Shown here in pieces: positions 1-7,674 of a stretch of 43,238 nucleotides of DNA. The notes below the pieces were generated by a model that saw only the letters and a list, made by a program, of their open reading frames with translations, searched no databases and was not told where the DNA came from. The position numbers and the translations under genes were made by a program. The DNA lies in NCBI GenBank assembly GCA_001873745.1, contig MNZQ01000003.1, forward strand, positions 1-43,238. The letters are read 5' to 3'. Source of the DNA: Syntrophaceae bacterium CG2_30_58_14 (lineage in GTDB: Bacteria > Desulfobacterota > Syntrophia > Syntrophales > UBA5619). Every line of letters starts with the position of its first letter. Within the stretch, counting starts at the first letter, position 1.

Positions 1-1
1 C

Positions 2-406
2 GGCGGCGGCCCCGCGCTTCTGGCGGTCCTTGGCGGACACGCGGATATGACCGGGGGGGTAATCACCGCACTTCTTCCGCACATCCGATCGGGAAAGCTC
101 CGCGCCCTGGCCACCCTCGACAAGAAGCGTGAGGAGAAACTGCCCGACATTCCCACCGCCAAGGAAGAGGGGGTGAATGTCGTTAATCTGATGTGGCGGG
201 CCGTTCTGGCGCCCAAAGGCACCCCCCGCCCCGTGATCGACAAACTGGCCCACGCCTTCAAGCAGATGACCGAGGATAAGTCGGTCATCAGCATGATCAA
301 GCAATTTGGGGATGAAATCCAGTACCTCGGCCCTGACGAATTCGGCAAGCTCTGGCGGGAAGAGTTTGAAAACCAGCGGGAACTCGGCAAGTCCTTAAAG
401 AAATAG
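2..406 (+). CDS. tctC: TctC-family substrate-binding protein, C-terminal part (cut by window edge)
   Basis: This is the C-terminal 134 residues of a tripartite tricarboxylate transporter (TTT) periplasmic binding protein. The frame is open from base 2, before the first ATG at 47, and reads GGGPALLAVLGGHADM, the usual TctC segment in which a Gly-rich turn is followed by GGH(V/A)D. The downstream part has the family pattern: comparison of the claimed price of 'LRALATLDKKREEKLPDIPT', then a stretch ending in a helical Lys-rich tail. The start and signal peptide lie outside the window. TctB follows 27 bases later and TctA after that, so this is an intact-looking tctCBA set. In this family TctC captures a carboxylate in the periplasm and hands it to TctAB. 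The substrate cannot be told from sequence. Confidence 0.9.
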   Translation, partial: GGGPALLAVLGGHADMTGGVITALLPHIRSGKLRALATLDKKREEKLPDIPTAKEEGVNVVNLMWRAVLAPKGTPRPVIDKLAHAFKQMTEDKSVISMIKQFGDEIQYLGPDEFGKLWREEFENQRELGKSLKK

Positions 407-433
407 ATCGACCTTTTCCGGGCGGTGAGAGGA

Positions 434-883
434 ATGCGGAAACCGGGAGAAATCATCGCAGGGCTTTGTTTCCTGGCCATCGGGATCGGCTTTACGGTCG
501 GCGCCGTCAAGCTGCGGATCGGGGCGCCCACCGAGCCGCAGCCCGGCTTTTTCCCGTTTTGGGACGGGGTGATTCTGATCGCGCTTTCCGCGGTATTCCT
601 CTTCCAGGCCTGGGGCGGACGGGCGGGCGAGAGCCACGCTTTCGGCAGGCTGGGAGGCCCCGCCGTTGTCGTCCTGGCGCTTATCCTGTACGTGGCCGCG
701 ATGGAAACGGTGGGATATGTCATCACCACCGCGCTCCTTTCGGCCGTGGTCCTGAAAGTTCTGGAAACGAAACCGCGGGTGCTCGTCCTTATGAGCCTGA
801 TCCTGGCGGTCGCGAGCTATCTGATCTTTGATCGCCTGTTGGGGGTGACCCTGCCCCGCGGGCTGCTGGCGGCGTTCTTTTAA
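434..883 (+). CDS. tctB: TctB-family small membrane subunit of TTT transporter
   Basis: A protein of about 149 residues with four predicted membrane segments, matching the TctB family (DUF1468), the small integral membrane subunit of tripartite tricarboxylate transporters. The N-terminal half carries the typical short helix followed by a PQPGFFPFW segment near residues 35-45, and the protein ends with a hydrophobic helix followed by LPRG, as TctB proteins usually do (LPxGLL). An in-frame GTG at 425 is also possible. I prefer the ATG at 434, which gives the family-typical MRKPGE start, although the ribosome-binding site is poor for either. It lies between tctC and tctA with short gaps, so the three are presumably co-transcribed. 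Confidence 0.85.
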   Translation: MRKPGEIIAGLCFLAIGIGFTVGAVKLRIGAPTEPQPGFFPFWDGVILIALSAVFLFQAWGGRAGESHAFGRLGGPAVVVLALILYVAAMETVGYVITTALLSAVVLKVLETKPRVLVLMSLILAVASYLIFDRLLGVTLPRGLLAAFF

Positions 884-892
884 GGGGGAACG

Positions 893-2392
893 ATGGATTT
901 TTTCCAAAATCTTGCCGGCGGATTTGCCGTGGCCCTCTCCGCGTCGAACCTCTTCTACTGCGCAATCGGGGCGATCCTGGGCACGGCTATCGGCGTTCTG
1001 CCGGGTCTCGGGCCTCCCGCAACGATCGCCCTTCTGCTGCCGGTGACCTTCAAGATGGATCCGGTCTCGGCGGTGATCATGCTGTCGGGCATATTCTACG
1101 GCGCCATGTACGGCGGCTCCACGACTTCGATACTTCTGAACATCCCCGGGGAAGCGGCCTCGGTTGTGACGTGCCTCGACGGATACAAGATGGCCCGGAA
1201 TGGAAGGGCCGGAGCGGCCTTGGGCATCTCGGCCCTCGGCTCCTTTATCGCCGGTTCGCTTGCCCTCCTTGGGGTATCGATCCTGGCCCCGACCCTTGCC
1301 TCCTTTGCCCTGAAATTCGGCCCCCCCGAATACTTTTGTCTCGTGCTCCTCGGTCTGATGATGGCGATCTATCTCTCCGAGGAATCGGTTCTGAAGGGCC
1401 TGATGATGGGTCTTCTGGGCCTTCTTCTGGGCGCCATCGGCCTCGATCCGGTCTCCGGAAGCGAGCGGTTCACCTTCGGCGTGAGCCGGCTGACGGATGG
1501 CATCGACTTCGTGGTGATGGTCATGGGCCTCTTCGGTCTGGCCGAGATCCTGTGCAACCTGGAGACCCCCGAAAACAGGGAAATCTTCAAGACGGCGCTC
1601 AAGGGGCTGCTCCCCACCCGTCAGGACTGGCGGCAGTGCTGGGCCTCGGTGATGCGGGGCTCCATCCTCGGCTTTTTCATCGGGGTGCTGCCCGGCGGAG
1701 GGGCCATCATCAGTTCTTTTGCGGCCTACGCCGTGGAAAAGCGTCTCTCCAAGCATCCCAAGCGTTTCGGCAGCGGGGCGATTGAGGGCGTGGCCGCGCC
1801 CGAGGCGGCCAACAACGCGGCCTCCACCTCCTCGTTCATTCCTCTCTTGACATTGGGGATTCCCGGAAATGCGTCGATCGCCATGATCTTCGTTGCCTTG
1901 ATGATCCACGGTATCCGGCCGGGGCCCCTCCTGCTCCAGGAGCATCCGAATCTCTTCTGGGGCGTGATCGCCTCCATGTATATCGGCAATGTCATGCTCC
2001 TGGGGCTCAATCTGCCCCTGATCGGCTTCTGGGTGCGGATGCTGAAAGTCCCCTACCGGTATCTGGCGGTGGTCGTCGTTGTCATTTGCGTCATCGGGGC
2101 CTACAGTGTGAACAACTCGACCTGGGATGTGGGCGTGATGGTGTTTTTCGGCGTCGTGGGATACCTGCTGCGCAAGTTCGCCTTTCCGGCTTCCCCTTTT
2201 ATCCTGGCCATGATCCTGGGTCCCATGTTAGAGAAGACGCTCCAGCAATCCCTGATCGCTTCCGGGGGCGATTTCCTCACGTTTCTCACCCGGCCCATTT
2301 CGGCCTCCCTGCTCGTGGCCGCCAGTTTCCTCATACTGACGCCGGCCGCCAAGCAGATATGGAAGAAATACCGTTCCTTGCAGGGCGGTTGA
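893..2392 (+). CDS. tctA: TctA-family large membrane subunit of TTT transporter
   Basis: A 499-residue polytopic membrane protein with the TctA family hallmarks: an N-terminal GVLPGLGPPATIALLLP loop (about residues 37-55), then [19 protein letters not shown] (about 70-90), and a second copy of the loop theme, GVLPGGGAIISSF, near residue 263, in keeping with the internal repeat of this family. Length is normal (about 500). It starts 9 bases after tctB with GGGGGAACG upstream. TctA forms the secondary transport channel driven by ion gradients. This copy differs more from the other two TctA proteins in the window (16094-17599 and 23230-24735) than they do from each other, so it probably serves another substrate. 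Confidence 0.92.
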   Translation: MDFFQNLAGGFAVALSASNLFYCAIGAILGTAIGVLPGLGPPATIALLLPVTFKMDPVSAVIMLSGIFYGAMYGGSTTSILLNIPGEAASVVTCLDGYKMARNGRAGAALGISALGSFIAGSLALLGVSILAPTLASFALKFGPPEYFCLVLLGLMMAIYLSEESVLKGLMMGLLGLLLGAIGLDPVSGSERFTFGVSRLTDGIDFVVMVMGLFGLAEILCNLETPENREIFKTALKGLLPTRQDWRQCWASVMRGSILGFFIGVLPGGGAIISSFAAYAVEKRLSKHPKRFGSGAIEGVAAPEAANNAASTSSFIPLLTLGIPGNASIAMIFVALMIHGIRPGPLLLQEHPNLFWGVIASMYIGNVMLLGLNLPLIGFWVRMLKVPYRYLAVVVVVICVIGAYSVNNSTWDVGVMVFFGVVGYLLRKFAFPASPFILAMILGPMLEKTLQQSLIASGGDFLTFLTRPISASLLVAASFLILTPAAKQIWKKYRSLQGG

Positions 2393-2521
2393 ACATTCCC
2401 GTTTCACGAATGCCACGATACACCACCGGCCTCTCCATCCCCGGCATAACCTCAATATTTACGTTGGACGGGGGTTTACCTGAGAAAGTCTCCCGGGGCA
2501 TATAGGGATAATCAAATTATC

Positions 2522-3110
2522 GGGCTGTCAGCGACATGTTTCACCCTCCCTTTTCTGAATCGTTCCCGCATCCTGCCCTTGGTCGATCGGGAGGCCGTCT
2601 TTGCCCTGAAGGGCGGGACGGCCATCAATTTCTTCTTCAGGGATCTTCCGCGCGTTTCCGTCGATATCGACCTTGTCTATCTTCCCGTCGGCGAGCGCGA
2701 TTTGTCGATTCGCGAGATCAGCGACGCCTTGGTCCGGATCTCCCGGAATGTCGAGAGCCGGATTCCGGGGACGAAGATTGTTCCCAAGAAGATCAAGGGG
2801 TCCGATCTTTGGAGCGGCTGTTCGGTTCAAAGGGAGGACGCGACGATCAAGATTGAGCCGAATCTGGTCATGCGCGGATCGCTCTTTCCCCCCGGAACGT
2901 AGGAGCCTGTCCCCGAGGGCCCGGAGTGTATTTGAACTTTCCGTGGAGTGTCGAACACTTTCGGAAAATGAGCTGTACGCGGGGAAGATCTGCGCCGCCT
3001 TGGATCGCCAGCACCCACGGGATCTCTTCGACGTCCTGATGCTTCTCAGAGCGGGGACCTTCAACGACGCCATGCGAAAAGCGTTTATCATGATCGGAGA
3101 GCTTTGCAAA
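2522..3110 (+). pseudogene. AbiEii-type nucleotidyltransferase toxin remnant, frameshifted
   Basis: The first part reads PLVDREAVFALKGGTAINFF and then VDIDLVYLP, the nucleotidyltransferase core of the AbiEii/AbiGii toxin family (GGT motif plus DxD-type acidic pair). The frame closes at a TAG at about 2900, but the next frame continues the same family pattern (FELSVECRTLSENELYAGKI, then ALDRQHPRDLFDV). The two parts join if one C is removed from the run of six C at about 2889-2894. There is no good start codon in frame; a TTG at 2579 is internal to the domain, so the N-terminus also looks lost. No AbiEi-like antitoxin gene is present upstream. The 3' end runs directly into a palindromic repeat at 3111. 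Probably a dead toxin gene; a sequencing indel is the alternative for the frameshift. Confidence 0.75.
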
Positions 3111-3204
3111 ATACCCCACTTTGTCATTCCCGTGAAAGCGGAAATCCGGAAGGTCTTTAAAGGACTGGATTCCTGCTTCCGCAGGAATGACGATTTGCCG
3201 AATT
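3111..3204 (+). repeat. Dispersed palindromic repeat, family 1, copy a
   Basis: Begins ATACCCCACTTTGTCATTCC, has an internal inverted repeat (TTCCTGCTTCCGCAGGAA) and ends near CGATTTGCCGAATTT. A second copy with the same beginning, middle palindrome and end lies at 19044-19136. Translated, it gives the familiar 'VIPVKAE..DSCFRRND' type reading seen when such repeats abut genes. Probably a non-autonomous palindromic element; no coding capacity of its own. Confidence 0.8.
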
Positions 3205-3248
3205 TCAGGAGTACAAAGCTCTCGACCGGGAAATGGGGTAGGGGTTGA

Positions 3249-3611
3249 TCAATGGATCGTCAGCTCGGAAAACAGATCCAGTATGCCGCCATCGGCGGTG
3301 TAGAAAAACAGTTGATGAGCCGCAACCTGTTGGCGTTTGTCCGCGGCTTCTTTGAGCACAGGCACAATTTCGATGGTGGTTACATCCAGCCACCGGCCGT
3401 CCGTCTTTATCCGCACCACGGCGCCCTGTTCATTGCGTTCATGAGGGATGGCGTAAGAGGTCAGAACTTGCGCCACGAAATCGTTCCGTTGTTTGACCAC
3501 ATCAGCGGCCCTCTGGTTCAGAGCGCGGAGTTTGCCGTATTCCTGGGCGTGCAGCGCAGGCAAATCAACGGCAAAAAGAATCAAGGCCAGCAAATAAACA
3601 GAACTTTTCAC
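3249..3611 (-). CDS. Small secreted protein of unknown function
   Basis: A 120-residue protein that I do not recognise. The frame is open to an ATG at 3644, but I place the start at the GTG at 3611 because a strong GGAAGGGG ribosome-binding site precedes it, and because this makes the N-terminus a standard signal peptide: Lys, a 15-residue hydrophobic core, then ALHA followed by the likely cleavage site before QEYGKL. The mature part (about 98 residues) has a helical segment rich in Arg, Gln and Asp, then a probable beta-rich part (VVRIKTDGRWLDVTTIEIVP) and no cysteines. It is probably periplasmic. It stands alone between the toxin remnant and a palindromic repeat, so context gives no function. 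Confidence 0.6.
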   Translation of the reverse strand: MKSSVYLLALILFAVDLPALHAQEYGKLRALNQRAADVVKQRNDFVAQVLTSYAIPHERNEQGAVVRIKTDGRWLDVTTIEIVPVLKEAADKRQQVAAHQLFFYTADGGILDLFSELTIH

Positions 3612-3686
3612 GATACACCCCTTCCGTTTCGAGCTACTGGACACGGCAAAGCGATGATCCGGGTTTCCGGTCCGCCGGGTTTATAT

Positions 3687-3772
3687 GAAAATCCCCCCAT
3701 CCCCCCTTTGTCAAAGGGGGGTAAGGGGGGATTTTCATGCTTCGTTGTGTCCATGCTGGGCATGGGGGTTAT
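3687..3772 (-). repeat. C/G-run palindromic repeat, family 2, copy a
   Basis: A near-perfect inverted repeat at 3687-3736 (GAAAATCCCCCC ... GGGGGGATTTTC around a TTTGTCAAA centre), followed by a flank that reads on the minus strand ATAACCCCCATGCCCAGC, then ACAACGAAGCATGAAAATCC. The same flank plus the first arm occurs again at 23166-23226. In this copy the repeat begins exactly at the TAA stop codon of the minus-strand cupin gene. It could act as a transcription terminator for that gene, but its reuse elsewhere indicates a dispersed element. Confidence 0.75.
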
Positions 3773-4140
3773 ACCGATTTGGCGAAGGGGAGATCGGGAT
3801 CCGGCAGCGGTGTGTTGAAGGCCAGATGAACGGTGCGCTCGCCGCTGCCGTTCCAGTTGCGATGGCGAACACCGGCCGGGAAGACAATGAGCGAGCCGGG
3901 AGCGCAATCGTACTGCTTACCCTCGATCTCGACGCTCATTGTACCGCTCAGGATATAGAAGATCTGATCCACTTCGTGGACGTGCATGCCGGCCGGGGAG
4001 CCGCCGCCGGCGGGCGTTTTGATGCAATTGATCGTGCAGTTTCGGGCGCCCGACGTGTGATCAAACAGCCTCTGGGTCAGGCGCTCGTCGGCGCCGCTCT
4101 TGTCAATGGCCGCAAAATCTACGGTGCGAACGTATTCCAT
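3769..4140 (-). CDS. Cupin-domain protein
   Basis: A 123-residue single-domain cupin. Cupin motif 1 is at about residues 52-67 (GMHVHEVDQIFYILSG, with two His and a Glu/Asp-type acidic residue as metal ligands) and motif 2 at about 84-95 (PGSLIVFPAGVRHRNW, with the third His). Small cupins of this kind bind a divalent metal and act as dioxygenases, isomerases or small-molecule sensors; nothing in the sequence selects among these. The start has a strong GGAGGACT site. It is a single gene, followed directly by palindromic repeat family 2. Two tandem GGTTCAAGTA copies lie upstream at about 4188-4206, of unknown meaning. Confidence 0.8.
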   Translation of the reverse strand: MEYVRTVDFAAIDKSGADERLTQRLFDHTSGARNCTINCIKTPAGGGSPAGMHVHEVDQIFYILSGTMSVEIEGKQYDCAPGSLIVFPAGVRHRNWNGSGERTVHLAFNTPLPDPDLPFAKSV

Positions 4141-4351
4141 GGAGTCCTCCCTCCGACATCATTGTTGATAAAAACGGGTTCTCGCGGTTCAAGTAGCGGT
4201 TCAAGTATAGGAAGGAGATGTCGCTGTGTCAACAGAATTAAACCGCAGCGTGGCCATCGAGGGAAAGACTTGGCGGCGGTGATGGGGAAAGATATTTTAT
4301 ACATATACGCTTAAACCGGATCAACAGGACAGGTTCCATGAGGAATTGAAA

Positions 4352-5947
4352 TCACGCGGATGAAGATCCTCTTGTGAGGCGACGGCGGATCGCACCGAAG
4401 GCGGCGGTGATCTCCGGGCTATGGAAGAGGAAGGCGGCGGCGAAGAAGGCTGCGCCGCCGCCGGCGACGCTAAGGACGAGGTGGATGAGCCGTACGTTGA
4501 AAGGGCCGGTCGTGTTCCAGGGGAAGATCAGACCGACGAAGAGGATGGCCCCCAACATGACGAGCGAGGCAACGGCGGTCTTGCGGAGGGAACGGTAGAA
4601 TTCCCGGTCTATGAGTTTCCCGATCCTCCTTCTCAGGATGACCCAGAGCATCCCCACGTTCACAGCGGAGGCGATCGAGGTGGCGAGCGCCAGTCCGCCG
4701 TGCTTAAGCGGGAACATCAGAACGAGGCTGAAGAGGACGTTGACGATCAGGGCGACGATCGCGGCCATCATCGGGCTTTTCGTGTCCTGGAGGGAGTAGA
4801 AGGCCGAGACGATGATCCGGATGGTGGAGAAGGCCCAGAGGCCGACCGCGTAGCAGAGGAGGGCCTGCGCCGTGAGCAGGGTCGATTGAACGCCGAACTC
4901 GCCCCGCTGGAACAGAACGGAGATGATCGGAACCCGGAGCGCGATCAGGGCGACCGTCGCCGGGATCGTGATGAAGAGGATGATCCGGAGCGAAAAGGCT
5001 ATCGTCCGCTTCAGCTCCTCGAACCGGCCCTGCGAGACCTGCTCGGAGAAGCTGGGGAGCGTCGCCGTCCCCACCGCGATTGCGAATACCCCGAGGGGGA
5101 GCTCGACCATCCGGTCGGCGTAGTAGAGGTAGGAGACGCTCCCCGTCGGGAGAAACGACGCGAGAATCGTCCCGATAAAGACGTTGATCTGGTAGATTGC
5201 CGCCCCGAACGCCGCGGGGAGCATCAGCAGGCCGATCCGCCTCACCCCCGGATGGCGGAAATGGAAATTCGGCTTCAACCGCACCCCCATCCGGACGAGA
5301 AAAGGCCATTGCATGGCGAGCTGGAGCACGCCGCCCGCCATGACGCCGATTGCGAGCGCGGTGATCGGCTCCCGGAAAAATCCCCGGAGGGTCAACGCGG
5401 CCACGATCATCGCGAGATTGAGGACGACGGGGGCGAGGGCCGGCGCCGCGAAGTGCCGGAGCGAATTGAGAATCCCCATGCAGAGGGCGACCAGCGAGAT
5501 CAGAAAGATGTAGGGGAACATCAGCCGGGTGAGGAAGACGGCGAGGTCATATTGGGCGGGCATTTTGACGAAGCCGGGCGCCATGATCGTCACGATGAGC
5601 GGCGAGAAGAGGACGCCAAGCAGCGAGACGGCAACGAGGAGGATCGACAGCGCGGTGAAGGCGATGTCGGCGAGATCCAGCGCCTCCTTCCGGGAGCGGT
5701 TTTTCAGGTATTTCGTAAAGACGGGGACGAAGGAGACGGTCAGCGACCCCTCGGCGAGGAGACGCCGGAGGAGATTCGGAATGCGGAAGGCGACGAAGAA
5801 GGCGTCCGTCGTGAGCCCGGCGCCGAACAGGCCGGCCACGATCATATCCCGGAGGAAACCGAAGATGCGGGAGAGCATCGTCGCCATTCCTACAACGCCC
5901 GCCGCCCGGACGACCCGCGAATTTTCGGACCCGTGCCCATCCGCCAT
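4352..5947 (-). CDS. murJ: Lipid II flippase MurJ (MviN)
   Basis: A 531-residue polytopic membrane protein with the MurJ/MviN signature near the N-terminus: TMLSRIFGFLRDMIVAGLFG at about residues 23-42, then TDAFFVAFRIPNLLRRLLAEG at 46-66 and SFVPVF at 71-76, followed by twelve or more further hydrophobic segments. Length matches the family (about 510-540). MurJ flips the peptidoglycan precursor lipid II across the inner membrane. The ATG at 5947 has a GCAGGAG site 8 bases upstream. It is transcribed in the same direction as the DUF167 and yggT genes just upstream, separated by 64 bases, so it may be the end of that transcript. Confidence 0.95.
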   Translation of the reverse strand: MADGHGSENSRVVRAAGVVGMATMLSRIFGFLRDMIVAGLFGAGLTTDAFFVAFRIPNLLRRLLAEGSLTVSFVPVFTKYLKNRSRKEALDLADIAFTALSILLVAVSLLGVLFSPLIVTIMAPGFVKMPAQYDLAVFLTRLMFPYIFLISLVALCMGILNSLRHFAAPALAPVVLNLAMIVAALTLRGFFREPITALAIGVMAGGVLQLAMQWPFLVRMGVRLKPNFHFRHPGVRRIGLLMLPAAFGAAIYQINVFIGTILASFLPTGSVSYLYYADRMVELPLGVFAIAVGTATLPSFSEQVSQGRFEELKRTIAFSLRIILFITIPATVALIALRVPIISVLFQRGEFGVQSTLLTAQALLCYAVGLWAFSTIRIIVSAFYSLQDTKSPMMAAIVALIVNVLFSLVLMFPLKHGGLALATSIASAVNVGMLWVILRRRIGKLIDREFYRSLRKTAVASLVMLGAILFVGLIFPWNTTGPFNVRLIHLVLSVAGGGAAFFAAAFLFHSPEITAAFGAIRRRLTRGSSSA

Positions 5948-6011
5948 ATCAGCGCTCCTGCAACCCGTTGATCAACACATTTTCCCGAAGGATGTCAGCC
6001 TTCCCGCGGTC

Positions 6012-6314
6012 TCATCCCGCCATGCAGAGCGCGGCGACGGCCTCCGGCCGGATGCCTGCGACGACGACGGTCTTGGTCCGCGAGGCATGGCCGGCGATGA
6101 TCGCCACCCGCCCTTTTTTCACGCCGAGCGTTTCGGCGAGCAGGCGGATGCACTCTTCGTTGGCCTTTCCCTCCACGGGGGGCGCCGTGATCCGGAGTTT
6201 GAGCGCGTCGCCCTGGACGCCCGCCACCTCGCTACGGGATGCCCGCGGGACGACCCGGACGCGGAAGATGACGCCGGCGGCGGTTTCTCGAATCGATATT
6301 GACGATCCGGCCAT
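6012..6314 (-). CDS. yggU: DUF167 / YggU family protein
   Basis: A 100-residue protein of the DUF167 (YggU/UPF0235) family. The typical core is present: VRVVPRASRSEVAG at about residues 19-32, then LKLRITAPPVEGKANE at about 39-54 (family pattern 'apPveGkANee') and a C-terminal SRTKTVVV. The function of the family is unsettled. The frame is open further upstream, but that part overlaps yggT, and the ATG at 6314, five bases after the yggT stop codon, gives the family-typical length. The yggT-yggU order is common in bacteria, often beside proC, which is also close by here (7675). Confidence 0.88.
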   Translation of the reverse strand: MAGSSISIRETAAGVIFRVRVVPRASRSEVAGVQGDALKLRITAPPVEGKANEECIRLLAETLGVKKGRVAIIAGHASRTKTVVVAGIRPEAVAALCMAG

Positions 6315-6319
6315 ACCGG

Positions 6320-6619
6320 TCACCGAAAAGAATACGAAAGCTGCATCAGGCTCGGCACCAGGAAGCTCTGGAGGAAGACGATTGCGAGCAGGATGATCAT
6401 GGGCGAAAAGTCGATCCCCATCCCTCGAAGGGGAATCCACCGCCGAACAAGGGCCATCAATGGTTCCGTGACCTGGTAAAGAAGGCGGACGATCGGGTTG
6501 TAGGGATCGGGATGGATCCAGGAGAGGACCGCCCGGATGATGATGATCCACATGTAGAGGGTCAGCGCGATATCGATGATCCGGGCGACGGCGGCGATGA
6601 AATTTCCGAGGACAAACAT
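6320..6619 (-). CDS. yggT: YggT family membrane protein
   Basis: A 99-residue integral membrane protein of the YggT family: a first membrane helix at residues 3-30 ending IIIIRAVLSWIHPDPYNPIV, then the conserved YQVTEPLMALVRRWIP segment and a second hydrophobic helix (SPMIILLAIVFLQSFLV). Single YggT repeats of this length are common outside Enterobacteria. The family has been tied to osmotic tolerance and cell-division or envelope functions, without an established mechanism. The ATG at 6619 has an AAGGAG site. It is translated just ahead of yggU. Confidence 0.88.
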   Translation of the reverse strand: MFVLGNFIAAVARIIDIALTLYMWIIIIRAVLSWIHPDPYNPIVRLLYQVTEPLMALVRRWIPLRGMGIDFSPMIILLAIVFLQSFLVPSLMQLSYSFR

Positions 6620-6721
6620 GGATTGCTTACTCCTTCGTCCCTCCCGCGGGGGAAGGAGACAACGCTTGGGTTACGGTCTAAGCCGGCAGCAGGCGGCCCA
6701 TGCCGCGGGCCTCGCGCTTTT

Positions 6722-7501
6722 TCACGCCGGCAGCGCGTTCACGAAATCCGTCAGGGCCGCGTTGAAGGCCTCCGGGTTCTCTAACATGACGAAATGCCCC
6801 GCTTGCGGAATCAGGGCGAGGCCGGCCCCGGGGATGTGATCCCGGAGGTACTCGGACAGGGCGGGCGGCGTCATCTTGTCGTCGGCGCCGCAGAGGATCA
6901 ACGCGGGGATTCGGATCCTCGCGACCGCCTCGGTGATGTCCAGTTTGCTGCACGCAAAGAAATCGCCGTAGATGATTCCGGGGTTCGCCCGGGAGAGATT
7001 TTCCGTGACGAAATCGGAAAGCCGCTCCCGGTTTTCCTTTGCGAGCGAGAATTTGGCGGCCATGCCGATGATTGCGGCCGGGTCCTTTTTCAGCCCCTCC
7101 AGGATGAGCGGGTTGACGGGCATCCGGACCCCGCCGCCCACGGGGACCGCCGCCGCGGCCACATCGCCATGCCGGATGGCGAAACTGAGGCAGATGGCGG
7201 CGCCGAGGGAGTGGCCGATCAGGACCGGTTTTTCGATCTCGAATCCCTCCAGAAGCCTCTTTACCCACGCCACGTATGCGGAGACATCCTCTTCCCCCGG
7301 TCCGTCGGACTGTCCGTGGCCCGGCAGGTCCATGACCGCAATATTGAACCCATTCTGCAGGGGGGTGAACTGCCGGATCCAATCGGTGTGATTCCCGCCG
7401 GAGCCGTGGATGAAGACAAGCGTCTTCCGGTCGGCCCGAAAGCCGCCGTCGTTTACCCAGCAGGCCAGTTTGCGCCCGCCGATTTCTCTAAGATCGATCA
7501 T
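6722..7501 (-). CDS. Alpha/beta-fold hydrolase
   Basis: A 259-residue alpha/beta hydrolase. The oxyanion segment HGSGGNHTDW lies at about residues 30-39, the nucleophile elbow GHSLG at about 95-99 (Ser97), a candidate acidic residue in LILCGADDKMTPP at about 208-220, and the catalytic His in PQAGHFVMLENPE near residue 235. So the Ser-Asp-His triad appears complete. The frame continues upstream to 7663, but the ATG at 7501 has a perfect AAAGGAGGA site and begins the family-typical MIDLREIGG strand, so I choose it. Substrate unknown; relatives hydrolyse esters, lactones or carbon-carbon bonds. It is transcribed divergently from proC across a 173-base gap. Confidence 0.85.
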   Translation of the reverse strand: MIDLREIGGRKLACWVNDGGFRADRKTLVFIHGSGGNHTDWIRQFTPLQNGFNIAVMDLPGHGQSDGPGEEDVSAYVAWVKRLLEGFEIEKPVLIGHSLGAAICLSFAIRHGDVAAAAVPVGGGVRMPVNPLILEGLKKDPAAIIGMAAKFSLAKENRERLSDFVTENLSRANPGIIYGDFFACSKLDITEAVARIRIPALILCGADDKMTPPALSEYLRDHIPGAGLALIPQAGHFVMLENPEAFNAALTDFVNALPA

Positions 7502-7674
7502 GGCGGTTCCTCCTTTATCTTCGAAATTGGAGTTCATGCCTATCACAACCAAGCCCGCTTGTGCAATGGGAGAAATCGGGGGGAGGCGGTCTCCCGTTTT
7601 CTTCTTGTTGACAGAAAGCAGAAAATGGGCGAGGAGGAAAGAAACTATTCTGAAGGAAGCCAAGGAGGCAGGAG

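Noticed and set aside
395-1945. A 516-codon open frame on the minus strand opposite tctB and tctA
   Set aside because: Low-complexity Arg/Gly/His/Gln-rich product, antisense to two clear membrane-protein genes.
3687-3736. Simple intrinsic terminator for the cupin gene at 3769-4140
   Set aside because: The hairpin is strong, but its flank and one arm recur at 23166-23226, so it is better described as a dispersed element that may also terminate transcription.
4421-5971. A 516-codon open frame on the plus strand opposite murJ
   Set aside because: Its product is almost only Glu, Asp, Arg, Gly and His, as expected from reading the complement of a GC-rich membrane-protein gene; no start site or domain.
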